A stretch of 64,000 bases of DNA from Albidovulum denitrificans (GTDB lineage Bacteria > Pseudomonadota > Alphaproteobacteria > Rhodobacterales > Rhodobacteraceae): the NCBI RefSeq assembly GCF_002973535.1, contig NZ_PVEP01000001.1, positions 1-64,000 of the forward strand, written 5' to 3'. Below, piece by piece: positions 16,056 through 24,490 of the stretch (within the stretch, counting starts at the first letter, position 1; each line of letters begins with the position of its first letter). Below the pieces are notes generated by a model, which searched no databases, was not told where the DNA came from, and worked only from the letters and a program-made list of their open reading frames with translations. The position numbers and the translations under genes were made by a program.

Positions 16056-17468
16056 GTGGCCGGGGCCGCGGAAAGGCTGGCGCAGGCCGCCGCGCAGGGC
16101 GATTTCGCGGCGGCGCCCGCCCCGGTGCGGGCGGCGTATCGCGATTTCCTGCTCGACACCGTCGCGGTGATGGCGGCCGGCGCGGCGCATGGCACGCTGG
16201 CTCCGGTCCGCGCCGCGATCGTGGCCAGCGGCGGCGCGGGCCCGGCATCGGCCGCCGGATGCGCGCAGGGCGTTCCCGCCGGGATCGCCGCGCTGGTCAA
16301 CGGCATGGCGATGACGGTCCTGCAACTTCAGGACGGCCACCGCCGCGCGCGCGGCCATCCGATGAGCCATGTCCTGCCCGCAGCGCTCGCCGTGGCAGAG
16401 GAAACCGGCGCCGACGCGCCCGCCTTCCTGAACGCGGTCATGGCGGGGTATGAGGTTTCGGCCCGCATCGGGGCGTCACTGGGCGGGATGCAGCCCCTGC
16501 TGCACGACACCGGCACCTTCGGCTCTATCGGCGCGGCGGTGGCGGCGGCGCATCTTTTTGCCCGCGACAGCGCTACCGGCACCCGCGCCCGGCTGATTGC
16601 GGATACCATCGGCAATGCCGCCGCCGTGGCGCTGTTTCCCTTCCGCGATACCTGCATGGAAGGCGCGGGCGCGCATCACCTGTTCGTTGGCCTTGGCACG
16701 CAGAACGGCGTGATGGCGGCGCGGGCTGCGCTGGCGGGGCTGACGCCATCGCCCGACACGCTGGAACGGTTCTTCGGCCCGAGGGCGGGGGAGGGCTTCG
16801 TGCCGGACCAGCTCTGCGACGGGATTGGCGCGGATGGCACCTGGTCGCGGCATGAGATCCTTTCGGCCTATCTGAAATGGCACCCGGTCTGCGCCCATCT
16901 TGGCCCGATGCTTGATTGTATCGAGGCGCTGCGGGCGCGCCACGGCGGGTTCGATCCTGCCCGGATCGCCGCTGTCCGGGTGGAGACCTACGCGACCGCG
17001 CTGGACTACGACGCGCCCGATCCGCGTTCGGACCTGGCGGCGCGGTTCAGCTTCCGCCATGCGGCGGCACTGGCGCTGTGCTTCGGGCCGCTGCGCCATG
17101 ACGGATTTTCCCCCCGGCGTCTGGCCAGCGCGGCGGTGCGCGCGATGGCCGCGCGCGTCACGCTGGCCGTCGATCCCGGCCTCGACGCGCTTTATCCCGC
17201 CAGTCGGCCGGGGCGTGTCACGCTGGGCTTCACTGACGGGCAACAGGTCAGCGCCGAGGTGCGGGTGCCGAAGGGCGACGGTCCGAACCCGTTGCCGCGC
17301 GCGGATGTGAACCGCAAGGCCCGCACGCTGATAGGGGCGGCCTGGGCCGACCCCGCCCATTTCGACGGGATCGCCCGCCTGCTGGACCGGGTCGAGGCCA
17401 CGCCGCCCGCCGACCTGCCGCAGGCACTGGGCCGCCTTCTGCGTTCCCCCTTCGCGCCTTCGTCCTGA
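16056..17468 (+). CDS. MmgE/PrpD family protein (2-methylcitrate dehydratase-like)
   Basis: 470 residues from GTG at 16056, which is the first start after the upstream stop. MmgE/PrpD features are the all-helical N-domain with DTVAVMAAG, LQLQDGHRRARGHP near 90-105 (the family D-H pair) and the C-terminal lid domain with VETYATALDYD and DVNRKARTL. Members dehydrate 2-methylcitrate, epimerise iminodisuccinate or decarboxylate cis-aconitate. As the last gene of a dicarboxylate operon it probably acts on a hydroxylated or substituted diacid. The gene is unusually rich in Ala/Arg codons, as is the rest of the operon. Confidence 0.8.
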   Translation: MAGAAERLAQAAAQGDFAAAPAPVRAAYRDFLLDTVAVMAAGAAHGTLAPVRAAIVASGGAGPASAAGCAQGVPAGIAALVNGMAMTVLQLQDGHRRARGHPMSHVLPAALAVAEETGADAPAFLNAVMAGYEVSARIGASLGGMQPLLHDTGTFGSIGAAVAAAHLFARDSATGTRARLIADTIGNAAAVALFPFRDTCMEGAGAHHLFVGLGTQNGVMAARAALAGLTPSPDTLERFFGPRAGEGFVPDQLCDGIGADGTWSRHEILSAYLKWHPVCAHLGPMLDCIEALRARHGGFDPARIAAVRVETYATALDYDAPDPRSDLAARFSFRHAAALALCFGPLRHDGFSPRRLASAAVRAMAARVTLAVDPGLDALYPASRPGRVTLGFTDGQQVSAEVRVPKGDGPNPLPRADVNRKARTLIGAAWADPAHFDGIARLLDRVEATPPADLPQALGRLLRSPFAPSS

Positions 17469-17470
17469 CC

Positions 17471-17503
17471 GCCTCTGAAAGGCCGCCTCTGAAAGGCCGT
17501 TTT
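17471..17503 (+). terminator. Tandem 14-bp repeat ending in a possible terminator
   Basis: GCCTCTGAAAGGCC is present twice in direct tandem (17471-17484 and 17485-17498). Each copy can fold as GCCT...AGGC, and the pair as GGCC...GGCC, followed by GTTTTG. It lies immediately after the MmgE/PrpD stop and is a likely transcript end for the operon. The T-run is short. Confidence 0.5.
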
Positions 17504-17640
17504 GCGGTGCCGACTCGGAGGCTCGAAAAGCCGGGTATTGCCCGACCGCGGGTGGGCGTAGGGCGGGGGGGCGGCAGCGCTTTATGGTGAAGCCCACATC
17601 CAACGGCTGTTCGGGGCAAGACGGTGCAGGATCGCCCGCC

Positions 17641-17700
17641 CGGTGGGGCGGTCGGGCGATGCCCGGCGGCGCGGGACGCGCCTTGAGTCCGGGCAGAGGA
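17641..17700. repeat. Dispersed ~60-bp repeat, copy 2 (right of catabolic operon)
   Basis: Direct-orientation match of 2401-2460 (10 differences, no gaps). The shared core is GCGATGCCCGGCGG with the complementary CCGGGCAG downstream. It lies in the 261-bp gap between the MmgE/PrpD gene and the end of the GntR gene; that gap has no gene of its own. Confidence 0.65.
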
Positions 17701-17729
17701 ACGACCGCGACAGGTCCAGTCCGGCCACT

Positions 17730-18500
17730 TCAGGGGTTGCGGGAATCGTCGAGCAGAAAATCCTTCCCCCGCTCGCGCTTCAACGAGACGCGGTATTCGT
17801 AGCGATCCGCGCAATAAAGGATCTCGGCAGCGTAGAACGGCACCATCTCGGCGTTGAAGAACAGCCGGTTCACCCGCATCAGCGCCGCCCCGATGGGGAC
17901 TTTCAGGTGCTGCGCGGCATATTCGTCGGCCAGCGTCGCGGTCAGCGTCTGCTCCACCTGCTCCACCGTCGTGCCTTCGCGCTGGACGAGGTCGATCATG
18001 TTCGTCGTGGCCAGATCCTTGCGGGTCAGGCCCGCGCCGAAGGCGGGCAGGATATAGGCCATCGACAGCGAATAGGGCTTGCCGTCCAGTTCCCGGACCC
18101 TGGCAGAGCGGATCAGGTCCGCCGTCGGCGCAACCCCCATCTGCGCGCAGATCCTTGGCGGCGCCTCCCCCCGGTCGAGGCTGACGACCTTCAGCCGGGT
18201 GCCTTTGCCCACGGCATTGAGGTAACTGAACAGCCCGTTGATATTCGACACCACCGCGCGGTTGAACCGCGACTTCTGCGCATGGTCGGTGACGAAGGTG
18301 CCACGGCCGCGGGTGCGGGTCACCAGCCCCTCATCCGCCAGCATCTCCATCGCCTTGCGCACGGTGATGCGGCTGGTGGTGAAGCTTTCGGCCAGCTCCG
18401 CCTCGCTGGGGACCGGGACATCCAGCGGATAGTAATCGTTCACGATCCGCTCTCGCATGACCGCATAGATCCGGTGATAGAGGGGGGTGGGTGAACTCAT
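17730..18500 (-). CDS. GntR-family transcriptional regulator with UTRA domain (HutC subfamily)
   Basis: 256 residues. A winged helix (PLYHRIYAVM, then PSEAELAESFTTSRITVRKAMEMLADEGLVTRTRGRGTFV, split around residues 30-70) is followed by a C-terminal ligand-binding UTRA domain with RVNRLFFNAEMVPFYAAEILYCADRYEYRVSL. ATG at 18500 puts the start just before the helix-turn-helix; ATG 18509 or a TTG at 18560 are alternatives. It is transcribed after the dehydrogenase gene at 18576 and is likely autoregulated with it. Targets may include the palindromes before the Pot-type operon (20448-20461) and the operon at 2761. Confidence 0.85.
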   Translation of the reverse strand: MSSPTPLYHRIYAVMRERIVNDYYPLDVPVPSEAELAESFTTSRITVRKAMEMLADEGLVTRTRGRGTFVTDHAQKSRFNRAVVSNINGLFSYLNAVGKGTRLKVVSLDRGEAPPRICAQMGVAPTADLIRSARVRELDGKPYSLSMAYILPAFGAGLTRKDLATTNMIDLVQREGTTVEQVEQTLTATLADEYAAQHLKVPIGAALMRVNRLFFNAEMVPFYAAEILYCADRYEYRVSLKRERGKDFLLDDSRNP

Positions 18501-18575
18501 CGCGATCATGCCGGGTGAAATTTCATAAGATGGCGGACCATGATCCTGCGCCCCTGTCAATGGCTTTCCACCAGC

Positions 18576-19514
18576 TCACGGCCGCTGGCCGCTGAGCGCA
18601 AGCTGCGCCGCGATCAGCGCTCGGTCGCGCGCCGCCTCCAACTCGTCGATGCCACGGCCCCGCGCTTCGGCGCCGACGCCCGAGATCAGCTTGTCCTGCG
18701 TCGCCCGGTCCAGCGCCGGGTTGCCCAGGTCCTGCCAGCGCCGTTCCTGGCTTGGCCCCAGATGCGACAGGTAATGGCCGATCCCGCCGCTGCCGCCGCC
18801 CAGATGATAGGCCATATGCGCCCCCACCACCGACCAGCGCAGGCCCGGCCCGTGAACCAGCGCCGCGTCGATATTCTCGACGCTGGCGATGCCTTCGGCG
18901 ACCATGCTCACCGCCTCGCGCCAAAGCGCCGAGGACAGGCGGTTGGCGATATGGCCCACGGCCTCGCGTTGCAGAAAGACAGGGGTGCGGCCAAGGCCAC
19001 GGTAAAAGGCCGCCGCCGTCTCCAGCCGGTCGGGATCGGGGCCGAAAAGTTCGACCAGAGGCATCAGATGCGGCGGGTTGAAGGGATGCGCGGTGATGAG
19101 GCGGGCGGGGTCGCCCATCGCGGCGCTCAACTCCGACCAGACGAGTGATGAGGTGCTTGAGGCGATCATGGCCCCGGCAGGGGCGGCGGCCTCGACCGCG
19201 GCATAGATCGCCCGCTTCAGCGGCACGTTTTCGGGCGCGTTTTCCTGTACCCAGACGGCCTTTTCGACCGCGTCCTCCAGGCTGGTCGTCAGGCGCAACT
19301 GCCCCGCGGCGGGCAGATCCGGCGCAAGCTCGGCGATCTGCCGCAGCGCCGTGGCGATCCGTTCGGGAACCGCGGGCCAGGCCGCTTTGGCCGGTTCCTG
19401 AAGGACGACATCGTATCCGTGGGCCATGAACAGCGCCGACCAGCTGGTCCCGATCAAGCCGCCGCCGATGACCGCAATCGTGTCGCCGCCCTGTGGAATA
19501 TCCCCGGTCGCCAT
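18576..19514 (-). CDS. 3-hydroxyacyl-CoA-dehydrogenase-family NAD-dependent dehydrogenase (lambda-crystallin / carnitine dehydrogenase type)
   Basis: 312 residues. The Rossmann motif IAVIGGGLIGTSWSALFMAHGYDV opens the protein, followed by the family blocks IASSTSSLVWSEL and ITAHPFNPPHLMPLVEL (active-site His) and AVGHIANRLSSALWREA. The length matches single-domain-pair enzymes such as carnitine 3-dehydrogenase or L-gulonate 3-dehydrogenase rather than fused FadB. Oxidation of a beta-hydroxy acid is the family reaction. It is the first gene of a minus-strand pair with the GntR regulator, which suggests its substrate or product is the effector. Confidence 0.82.
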   Translation of the reverse strand: MATGDIPQGGDTIAVIGGGLIGTSWSALFMAHGYDVVLQEPAKAAWPAVPERIATALRQIAELAPDLPAAGQLRLTTSLEDAVEKAVWVQENAPENVPLKRAIYAAVEAAAPAGAMIASSTSSLVWSELSAAMGDPARLITAHPFNPPHLMPLVELFGPDPDRLETAAAFYRGLGRTPVFLQREAVGHIANRLSSALWREAVSMVAEGIASVENIDAALVHGPGLRWSVVGAHMAYHLGGGSGGIGHYLSHLGPSQERRWQDLGNPALDRATQDKLISGVGAEARGRGIDELEAARDRALIAAQLALSGQRP

Positions 19515-19571
19515 GTCCTGTCTACTCCTGCACCTGCCCGAGTGTCGCCCGCGCGGGGAGGGGCGTCAACG

Positions 19572-19587
19572 ATATAATGTCATATAT
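19572..19587 (-). promoter_or_regulatory. AT-rich inverted repeat upstream of the dehydrogenase-GntR pair
   Basis: ATATA (19572-19576) and TATAT (19583-19587) flank ATGTCA in a short AT-rich island between the dehydrogenase start and the end of the LuxR-type gene. It is a reasonable place for the promoter and a GntR operator, but the arms are low-complexity. Confidence 0.3.
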
Positions 19588-19626
19588 TTATGTATTTTGA
19601 TAGCGCCGGTCACGCGGGCGAAAACC

Positions 19627-20415
19627 CTATGGCTTGACCAGCGTGTCGATGAAGCGCGCGAACAGCTCGCCCTGCGAACTGATCCCCAGCTTGGCATAGA
19701 TGTTGCGCCGGTGAATGCGCACGGTTCCCGACGAAATGCCCAGCACCTGCCGGATCGCTTCTGCCGAATAGCCCTTGAGCGTATATTCCACGACCTCGCG
19801 TTCGCGCGGCGTCAGGATGCCTTCGCCGAAATGCTGAAAGCTGCGTTCGATGCGCCGGTCCGCGCGGGCGGCCTCCGGTCCGGCGGGCAGGTCGAACCGT
19901 TCCGCGAGATCGGCCCAGTGATTGCGCACAGCGGCCCGGACGATGGGCCAGGCAGTGCGAAGCGCGGCAAACTCCCTTGCGCTGAAGGCCTTGTCGGCCC
20001 GCATCAGCGACACGATGACCATCGCGCCGCGATCGAGGCCGACGAAGAAGCCGATTTCCTCGGCCAGGCCGGTCTGGACGTAATAGCTGCGGAAATACTC
20101 CCCCTGATAGAAGCGGTCCGGCGCAAGGTCGCGCATCCGGTACAGCCCCGGCGCGGTCGGGCGGGTCGCGGCAAGGTAGAAGGGGTCAAGAAGGTAAGGC
20201 CCCGCCTGATAGTCGGTCACGAAGACCGCCCGCTTGGCCTGCGGAAAGTCGTCGTAAAGGTCCAGCGGGCGCGCGGCGCCGCGATAACCGAAGATGACGG
20301 TGAAGTCATAAGGCGCTATCGTGCGCAGGAACTCCGCCAGCCGTCGCGGGAAATCGGGGCTTCCCTGCGCCGCGATCACCGCGCCGATGCGGTCGAACTT
20401 TGCCTCTATGCCCAT
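19627..20415 (-). CDS. LuxR-type transcriptional regulator
   Basis: 262 residues. The C-terminal GerE/LuxR helix-turn-helix is clear near residues 195-245 (LTPREREVVEYTLKGYSAEAI, then ISSGTVRIHRRNIYAKLGISSQGELFARF). The N-terminal ~170 residues form a sensor-like domain without the Trp/Tyr/Asp set needed to call an acyl-homoserine-lactone domain by eye. It is divergent from the Pot-type transporter operon with a 105-bp shared control region, so it probably regulates that operon in response to a catabolite. No luxI homologue is nearby. Confidence 0.85.
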   Translation of the reverse strand: MGIEAKFDRIGAVIAAQGSPDFPRRLAEFLRTIAPYDFTVIFGYRGAARPLDLYDDFPQAKRAVFVTDYQAGPYLLDPFYLAATRPTAPGLYRMRDLAPDRFYQGEYFRSYYVQTGLAEEIGFFVGLDRGAMVIVSLMRADKAFSAREFAALRTAWPIVRAAVRNHWADLAERFDLPAGPEAARADRRIERSFQHFGEGILTPREREVVEYTLKGYSAEAIRQVLGISSGTVRIHRRNIYAKLGISSQGELFARFIDTLVKP

Positions 20416-20447
20416 CTTGCGTGTTTCTTTCGGGAACTATGCGGTTT

Positions 20448-20461
20448 GTGGTATATACAAC
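20448..20461. promoter_or_regulatory. GTATATAC-centred palindrome, GntR/HutC-type operator candidate
   Basis: GTGGTATATACAAC is palindromic except for one base pair and contains the GTATATAC core that fits the GntR/HutC operator pattern. It lies between the LuxR-type gene and the Pot-type operon, where it could control either. The GntR(UTRA) gene is 2 kb away. Binding is inferred. Confidence 0.5.
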
Positions 20462-20520
20462 GGATCGCTCCGTTTCTACGATTTCTGCAATTCCATGGCA
20501 TATGCGCGGATAGAGAAGGC

Positions 20521-21615
20521 GTGACAGGAAACGACGATTCCCCCATCGCGGAACTGCGGGGCGCGACGAAACGCTTCGGCCCGGTCGTCGCGGCGCGGAA
20601 CCTGAACCTGACCATCCGGCGGGGGGAGTTCCTGTCGTTCCTCGGCCCCTCCGGCTGTGGCAAGACGACGGCACTTCGGATGCTTGCCGGCTTCGAGACG
20701 CCAAGCGAGGGCGCGATCTTCCTTGACGGCCAGCAGGTGAACGACCTGCCCGCGCACCGGCGGCCGGTGAACATGGTCTTCCAGCACTATGCGCTTTTCC
20801 CGCATCTGACGGTGGCCGAAAATATCTCATACGGGCTGCGCCAGCGCCGCCCGAAGCCGCCCAAGGCAGATGTCGCGGCGGCGGTCGAACGTGCGCTGGA
20901 AACCGTCCGCCTGCCGGGTTTCGGCGCGCGGCGCATCTGGGAAATGTCAGGCGGCCAGCAGCAGCGGGTGGCGCTGGCCCGCGCCATCGTCAACGAACCG
21001 AAGCTGCTTTTGCTGGACGAACCGATGGCCGCGCTCGACAAGAAGCTGCGCCACGACATGCAGATCGAGTTGCAGACCCTGCAACGGCAACTGGGCATCA
21101 CCTTCATCCTCGTCACCCATGATCAGGAAGAAGCCCTGTCGATGTCCGACCGCATCTGCATCATGCGCGACGGGCAGATCGTCCAGATGGGCAGCCCGCG
21201 CGACCTCTACGACCGGCCGAAGAACCGCTATGTCGCGGATTTCGTCGGCAAGTCCAATTTCTTCGACGGGACGGTCGAAAGCGTCGCGGGCGACAGCGCG
21301 AAGATGACCGGCCCCGGTGACGTGGCCTTCGTAGGCCACGCGGGTGAGGGTGTTGCCCCCGGTCAGGCGGCAATGGCCAGCGTCCGGCCCGAACAGATCA
21401 GCCTGTCGCGCGGCGCGGGCGGCGTTCCCGTCACCGTCGTCAATCGCATCTTCCTTGGCGAACACACCGAATATCTGGTTCGGAACCCCGATCTGGGCCA
21501 GTTCCTGATCCTTGCCTCGCGTCAGGCAGAGGCGGGCGAGGGCAATTTCGAACCGGGGGACACGGGATATGCGACCTGGCGCGATGGCGCGGCGCTGATC
21601 CTCAATAACGACTGA
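20521..21615 (+). CDS. Spermidine/putrescine-type ABC transporter ATP-binding protein (PotA-like)
   Basis: 364 residues from GTG at 20521; the frame is open further upstream but the ABC domain begins just after this codon. Walker A GPSGCGKTTALRML, signature MSGGQQQRVALARAI, Walker B LLLLDEPMAALDKKLR and the H-loop VTHDQEEALSMSD are intact. The C-terminal TOBE-type domain (VRPEQISLSRG) is typical of PotA/FbpC proteins. It is the first gene of the transporter operon divergent from the LuxR-type regulator. It energises import of a polyamine-like or other small organic solute. Confidence 0.88.
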   Translation: MTGNDDSPIAELRGATKRFGPVVAARNLNLTIRRGEFLSFLGPSGCGKTTALRMLAGFETPSEGAIFLDGQQVNDLPAHRRPVNMVFQHYALFPHLTVAENISYGLRQRRPKPPKADVAAAVERALETVRLPGFGARRIWEMSGGQQQRVALARAIVNEPKLLLLDEPMAALDKKLRHDMQIELQTLQRQLGITFILVTHDQEEALSMSDRICIMRDGQIVQMGSPRDLYDRPKNRYVADFVGKSNFFDGTVESVAGDSAKMTGPGDVAFVGHAGEGVAPGQAAMASVRPEQISLSRGAGGVPVTVVNRIFLGEHTEYLVRNPDLGQFLILASRQAEAGEGNFEPGDTGYATWRDGAALILNND

Positions 21616-21636
21616 AAACCAACTGGGAGACTGATC

Positions 21637-22797
21637 ATGACGGACCGGAAGGACTTCATCTCACGCGAAAAATTCATGGCCGAACTCTGGCGCTACAAGA
21701 ACGGGTCGGTCACGCGGCGGCATTTCCTGGGCGTGACCGGGCTTGGCGCGGCGACGGCTGTTCTGGGCGCGGCGATGCCGGGGCTGCGCTCGGCGGCCTG
21801 GGCGCAGGGGAACATCGGCGACCGGGTGGTTCTGGCGACCTGGCCCAACTACCACGACCCGGAAAACTTCGACGCCTTCCGCGAGGCGACGGGCGCGGCG
21901 GTGGACATGAACGTCTTCGGATCGAACGAAGAGATGCTGGCCAAGTTGCAGGCGGGCGGCTCGGGCTGGGACGTCTTCGTGCCGACCAACTACACGATCA
22001 CCACCTATGTCGATGAGGATCTGATCGAACCGCTCGACCTGTCGAAGATCCCGAACTACGACGCCGCGTCCTATAATCAGCGCTTCGCCGGTCCCGGCAC
22101 GGTGGACGGAACCGTCTATGCGGTGCCGAAGAACTGGGGCACGACCGGCTTCGCGGTCAATACCGCGCAGCTTGGCGCCAACCCCAAACCGACCACCTGG
22201 AAGGAATTCTGGGACATGACCATGGCCGATTTCAGCGGCCGCACGATGGTCCATGACTATCAGCTGACGACCATCGGCAACGCGCTGAAATACTACGGTT
22301 ATTCCTTCAACTCCATCGACCCCGCGGAACTGGCCGACGCCGAGAAGCTGCTCCTCGACGCCAAGCCGCATCTTTTCGCGATCTCGTCCGATTACCAGCC
22401 CTCGATGCGCTCGGGCGATGCCTGGATGACGATCTGCTGGACCGGCGACGGCAAGCAGATGAACCGCGACATGCCGGAAATCGAGTATGTGCTGGGCAAG
22501 GAGGGGGGCGAGCTTTGGTCGGACTTCTACGCCATCCCGAAGGGCGCGCCGCATATGGACGCGGCCTATGCGCTCATCAACTTCCTGCTCGACCCTGCGG
22601 TGAACGCGAAGGAATCGCTTTTCCATGGCTATCCGACGGCCGATGCCCGCGTCGATGCGCTGATGCCGCCCGAGGTTCTGAACGACCCGATCCTCTATCC
22701 GGCGGCCGACCTGCTCGACGCGCTGGAATTCGGCGCCGCCGTGACGCTGACCGACCCCAACCGCGCCGAGCTGATGGCGCGCTTCAAGTCGGCCTGA
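21637..22797 (+). CDS. ABC transporter substrate-binding protein, PotD/PotF-like
   Basis: 386 residues. The N-terminus has a twin-arginine motif (TRRHFLG, Arg27-Arg28) and a hydrophobic stretch ending AAWAQG. The mature part has SBP_bac_8-type features: VLATWPNYHDPENFDAF, GWDVFVPTNYTITTYV, PKNWGTTGFAVN and AYALINFLLDP. The long n-region before the twin arginines is unusual but seen in this subfamily. The ligand pocket cannot be assigned by eye; polyamine transport is the family label, not proven here. Confidence 0.88.
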   Translation: MTDRKDFISREKFMAELWRYKNGSVTRRHFLGVTGLGAATAVLGAAMPGLRSAAWAQGNIGDRVVLATWPNYHDPENFDAFREATGAAVDMNVFGSNEEMLAKLQAGGSGWDVFVPTNYTITTYVDEDLIEPLDLSKIPNYDAASYNQRFAGPGTVDGTVYAVPKNWGTTGFAVNTAQLGANPKPTTWKEFWDMTMADFSGRTMVHDYQLTTIGNALKYYGYSFNSIDPAELADAEKLLLDAKPHLFAISSDYQPSMRSGDAWMTICWTGDGKQMNRDMPEIEYVLGKEGGELWSDFYAIPKGAPHMDAAYALINFLLDPAVNAKESLFHGYPTADARVDALMPPEVLNDPILYPAADLLDALEFGAAVTLTDPNRAELMARFKSA

Positions 22798-22801
22798 CGG
22801 C

Positions 22802-23653
22802 ATGAGTCCGAGGCTGAGGACAACCCTTCTGCTGGCGCCCGCGACGGTGTGGCTTCTGGCCATGCTCGTCCTGCCGCTTGTGGTCGTGGCGGTCTTCAGC
22901 TTTGGCGAACGCGCGGCGGCGGGGGGCTACTCCGCCGCCTTCAGCCTGGAAAACTTCGCCAATCTCGGCACCCGCTGGGCGGCGTTCAAGAACACGCTGA
23001 TGCTGGCACCGGCAGGCACCGTCCTGTGCCTGCTGATCGCCTATCCGCTGGCCTATTTCCTTGCGGTCAGGGCCGATCCGAAATGGCGCACGCTGCTGCT
23101 GATCCTTGTCATCGTGCCATTCTGGACCTCGATCCTGATCCGCTCCTACGCCTGGATCTACCTGCTGGGCGGGCAGGGCGTCCCGAAACTTGTCGGCCTT
23201 TTGGGGTTTGGCAGCCCGCGCCTTGTCAACACGCCCTTCGCGGTGCTGATCGGCATTGTCTACGGCTATCTGCCGCTGATGGTCTTCCCGATCTTCGTCA
23301 GCCTCGAACGGCTCGACAAGCGGTTGCTTGAGGCGTCCGCCGACCTTGGCAGCCCGCCCTGGCGCAGCTTCCTGCAAGTCACGCTGCCCCTGTCGATGCC
23401 CGGCGTTGCCACCGGCTGCATGCTGGTCTTCATCCTTCTGATGGGGGAATTCCTGATCCCCGCCATGCTGGGCGGCGGCAAGGTCTTTTTCGTCGGCAAT
23501 GCGCTGGTCGATCTCTTCCTGCAATCGCGCAACTGGCCCTTCGGGGCGGCGGTCGCGGTTGCGCTCGTCGTCATCATGCTCGTCACCGTCACCGCCTACA
23601 TGCGCCTCACGCGCCGCTGGGCGGGGGGGCGCGACGATGTCTCGCTGATGTGA
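22802..23653 (+). CDS. ABC transporter permease, PotB-like
   Basis: 283 residues with six predicted membrane spans. The EAA coupling loop is LLEASADLGSPPWRSFLQVTLPLSMPG near 178-205, the typical binding-protein-dependent permease motif. The start at ATG 22802 lies four bases after the binding-protein stop. It pairs with the next gene to form the channel. Confidence 0.88.
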   Translation: MSPRLRTTLLLAPATVWLLAMLVLPLVVVAVFSFGERAAAGGYSAAFSLENFANLGTRWAAFKNTLMLAPAGTVLCLLIAYPLAYFLAVRADPKWRTLLLILVIVPFWTSILIRSYAWIYLLGGQGVPKLVGLLGFGSPRLVNTPFAVLIGIVYGYLPLMVFPIFVSLERLDKRLLEASADLGSPPWRSFLQVTLPLSMPGVATGCMLVFILLMGEFLIPAMLGGGKVFFVGNALVDLFLQSRNWPFGAAVAVALVVIMLVTVTAYMRLTRRWAGGRDDVSLM

Positions 23654-23660
23654 GGCCGGG

Positions 23661-24485
23661 ATGAGGGTGTACGCGCTGGCCGTCTATCTCTTCCTCTACA
23701 TCCCGATCGGGGTGATCGCGGTCTTTTCCTTCAACGCGGGCCGCTACGCCGCGCAGTTGCAGGGCTTTTCGACCCAGTGGTACGGCAAGGCGCTGGCCAA
23801 TCCCTTCGTGATGGAGGCGTTGCAGACCAGCGCCACGGTCGCCGCGTCCTCGGCGCTGCTGGCCACCATCGCCGGAACGCTCGCGGCGCTGGCCCTTCAG
23901 GGCGTCGGCGGCAGGCCCCGGATGATCTTCGACGCGCTCCTTTACATCGCGGTCATGGTGCCGGGGATCGTCATCGGCATTTCCACCCTGATCGCGCTGG
24001 TGACGCTCTTTGACTGGCTCAACCCGATGATTGCGTCGCTTTGGCCGGTGGCCGGGACCGCGCCGCAACTGCACCTTGGCACCGGATCGCTGATCGCGGC
24101 GCACGGGCTGTTCGCGATGGCGCTTGTGGTCATCATCGTGCGGGCGCGGGTGGCGGGGATGGACCGCAGCCTGATCGAGGCCTCGGCCGACCTCGGCGCC
24201 ACGCCCTTCGGAACGTTCCGGCAGGTGACGCTGCCGCAGATCGCGCCCGCGATCCTTGCGGGGTTCCTTCTGTCCTTCACCTTCAGCTTCGACGATTTCA
24301 TCATCGCCTTCTTCGTCGCCGGGTCCGAGACGACGCTGCCGATCTACGTCTTCTCCTCCATCCGCCGCGGCGTCACGCCCGAGATCAACGCCATCGGCAC
24401 CATGGTTCTGGCGGTGTCGCTGATGGTGCTGATCCTGGCCCAGACCATCCTGCGGCGGGGTGGTGTCAGGGCGCCGGAGGAGTAA
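23661..24485 (+). CDS. ABC transporter permease, PotC-like
   Basis: 274 residues, six predicted spans. The N-terminus LAVYLFLYIPIGVIAVFSFN is the usual PotC start, and the EAA loop is LIEASADLGATPFGTFRQVTLPQIAPAI. FSFDDFIIAFFVAGSETTLPIYVFSSIRRGVTPEINAIGT (split near residue 215) is diagnostic of PotC/PotI. It completes the transporter and is followed after five bases by the SDR gene. Confidence 0.88.
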   Translation: MRVYALAVYLFLYIPIGVIAVFSFNAGRYAAQLQGFSTQWYGKALANPFVMEALQTSATVAASSALLATIAGTLAALALQGVGGRPRMIFDALLYIAVMVPGIVIGISTLIALVTLFDWLNPMIASLWPVAGTAPQLHLGTGSLIAAHGLFAMALVVIIVRARVAGMDRSLIEASADLGATPFGTFRQVTLPQIAPAILAGFLLSFTFSFDDFIIAFFVAGSETTLPIYVFSSIRRGVTPEINAIGTMVLAVSLMVLILAQTILRRGGVRAPEE

Positions 24486-24490
24486 GGGCC

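Noticed and set aside
20495-20524. A nine-codon frame (ATG 20495) as a leader peptide for the Pot-type operon
   Set aside because: It is too short to support and has no codon pattern or attenuator; noted only because it overlaps the GTG start.
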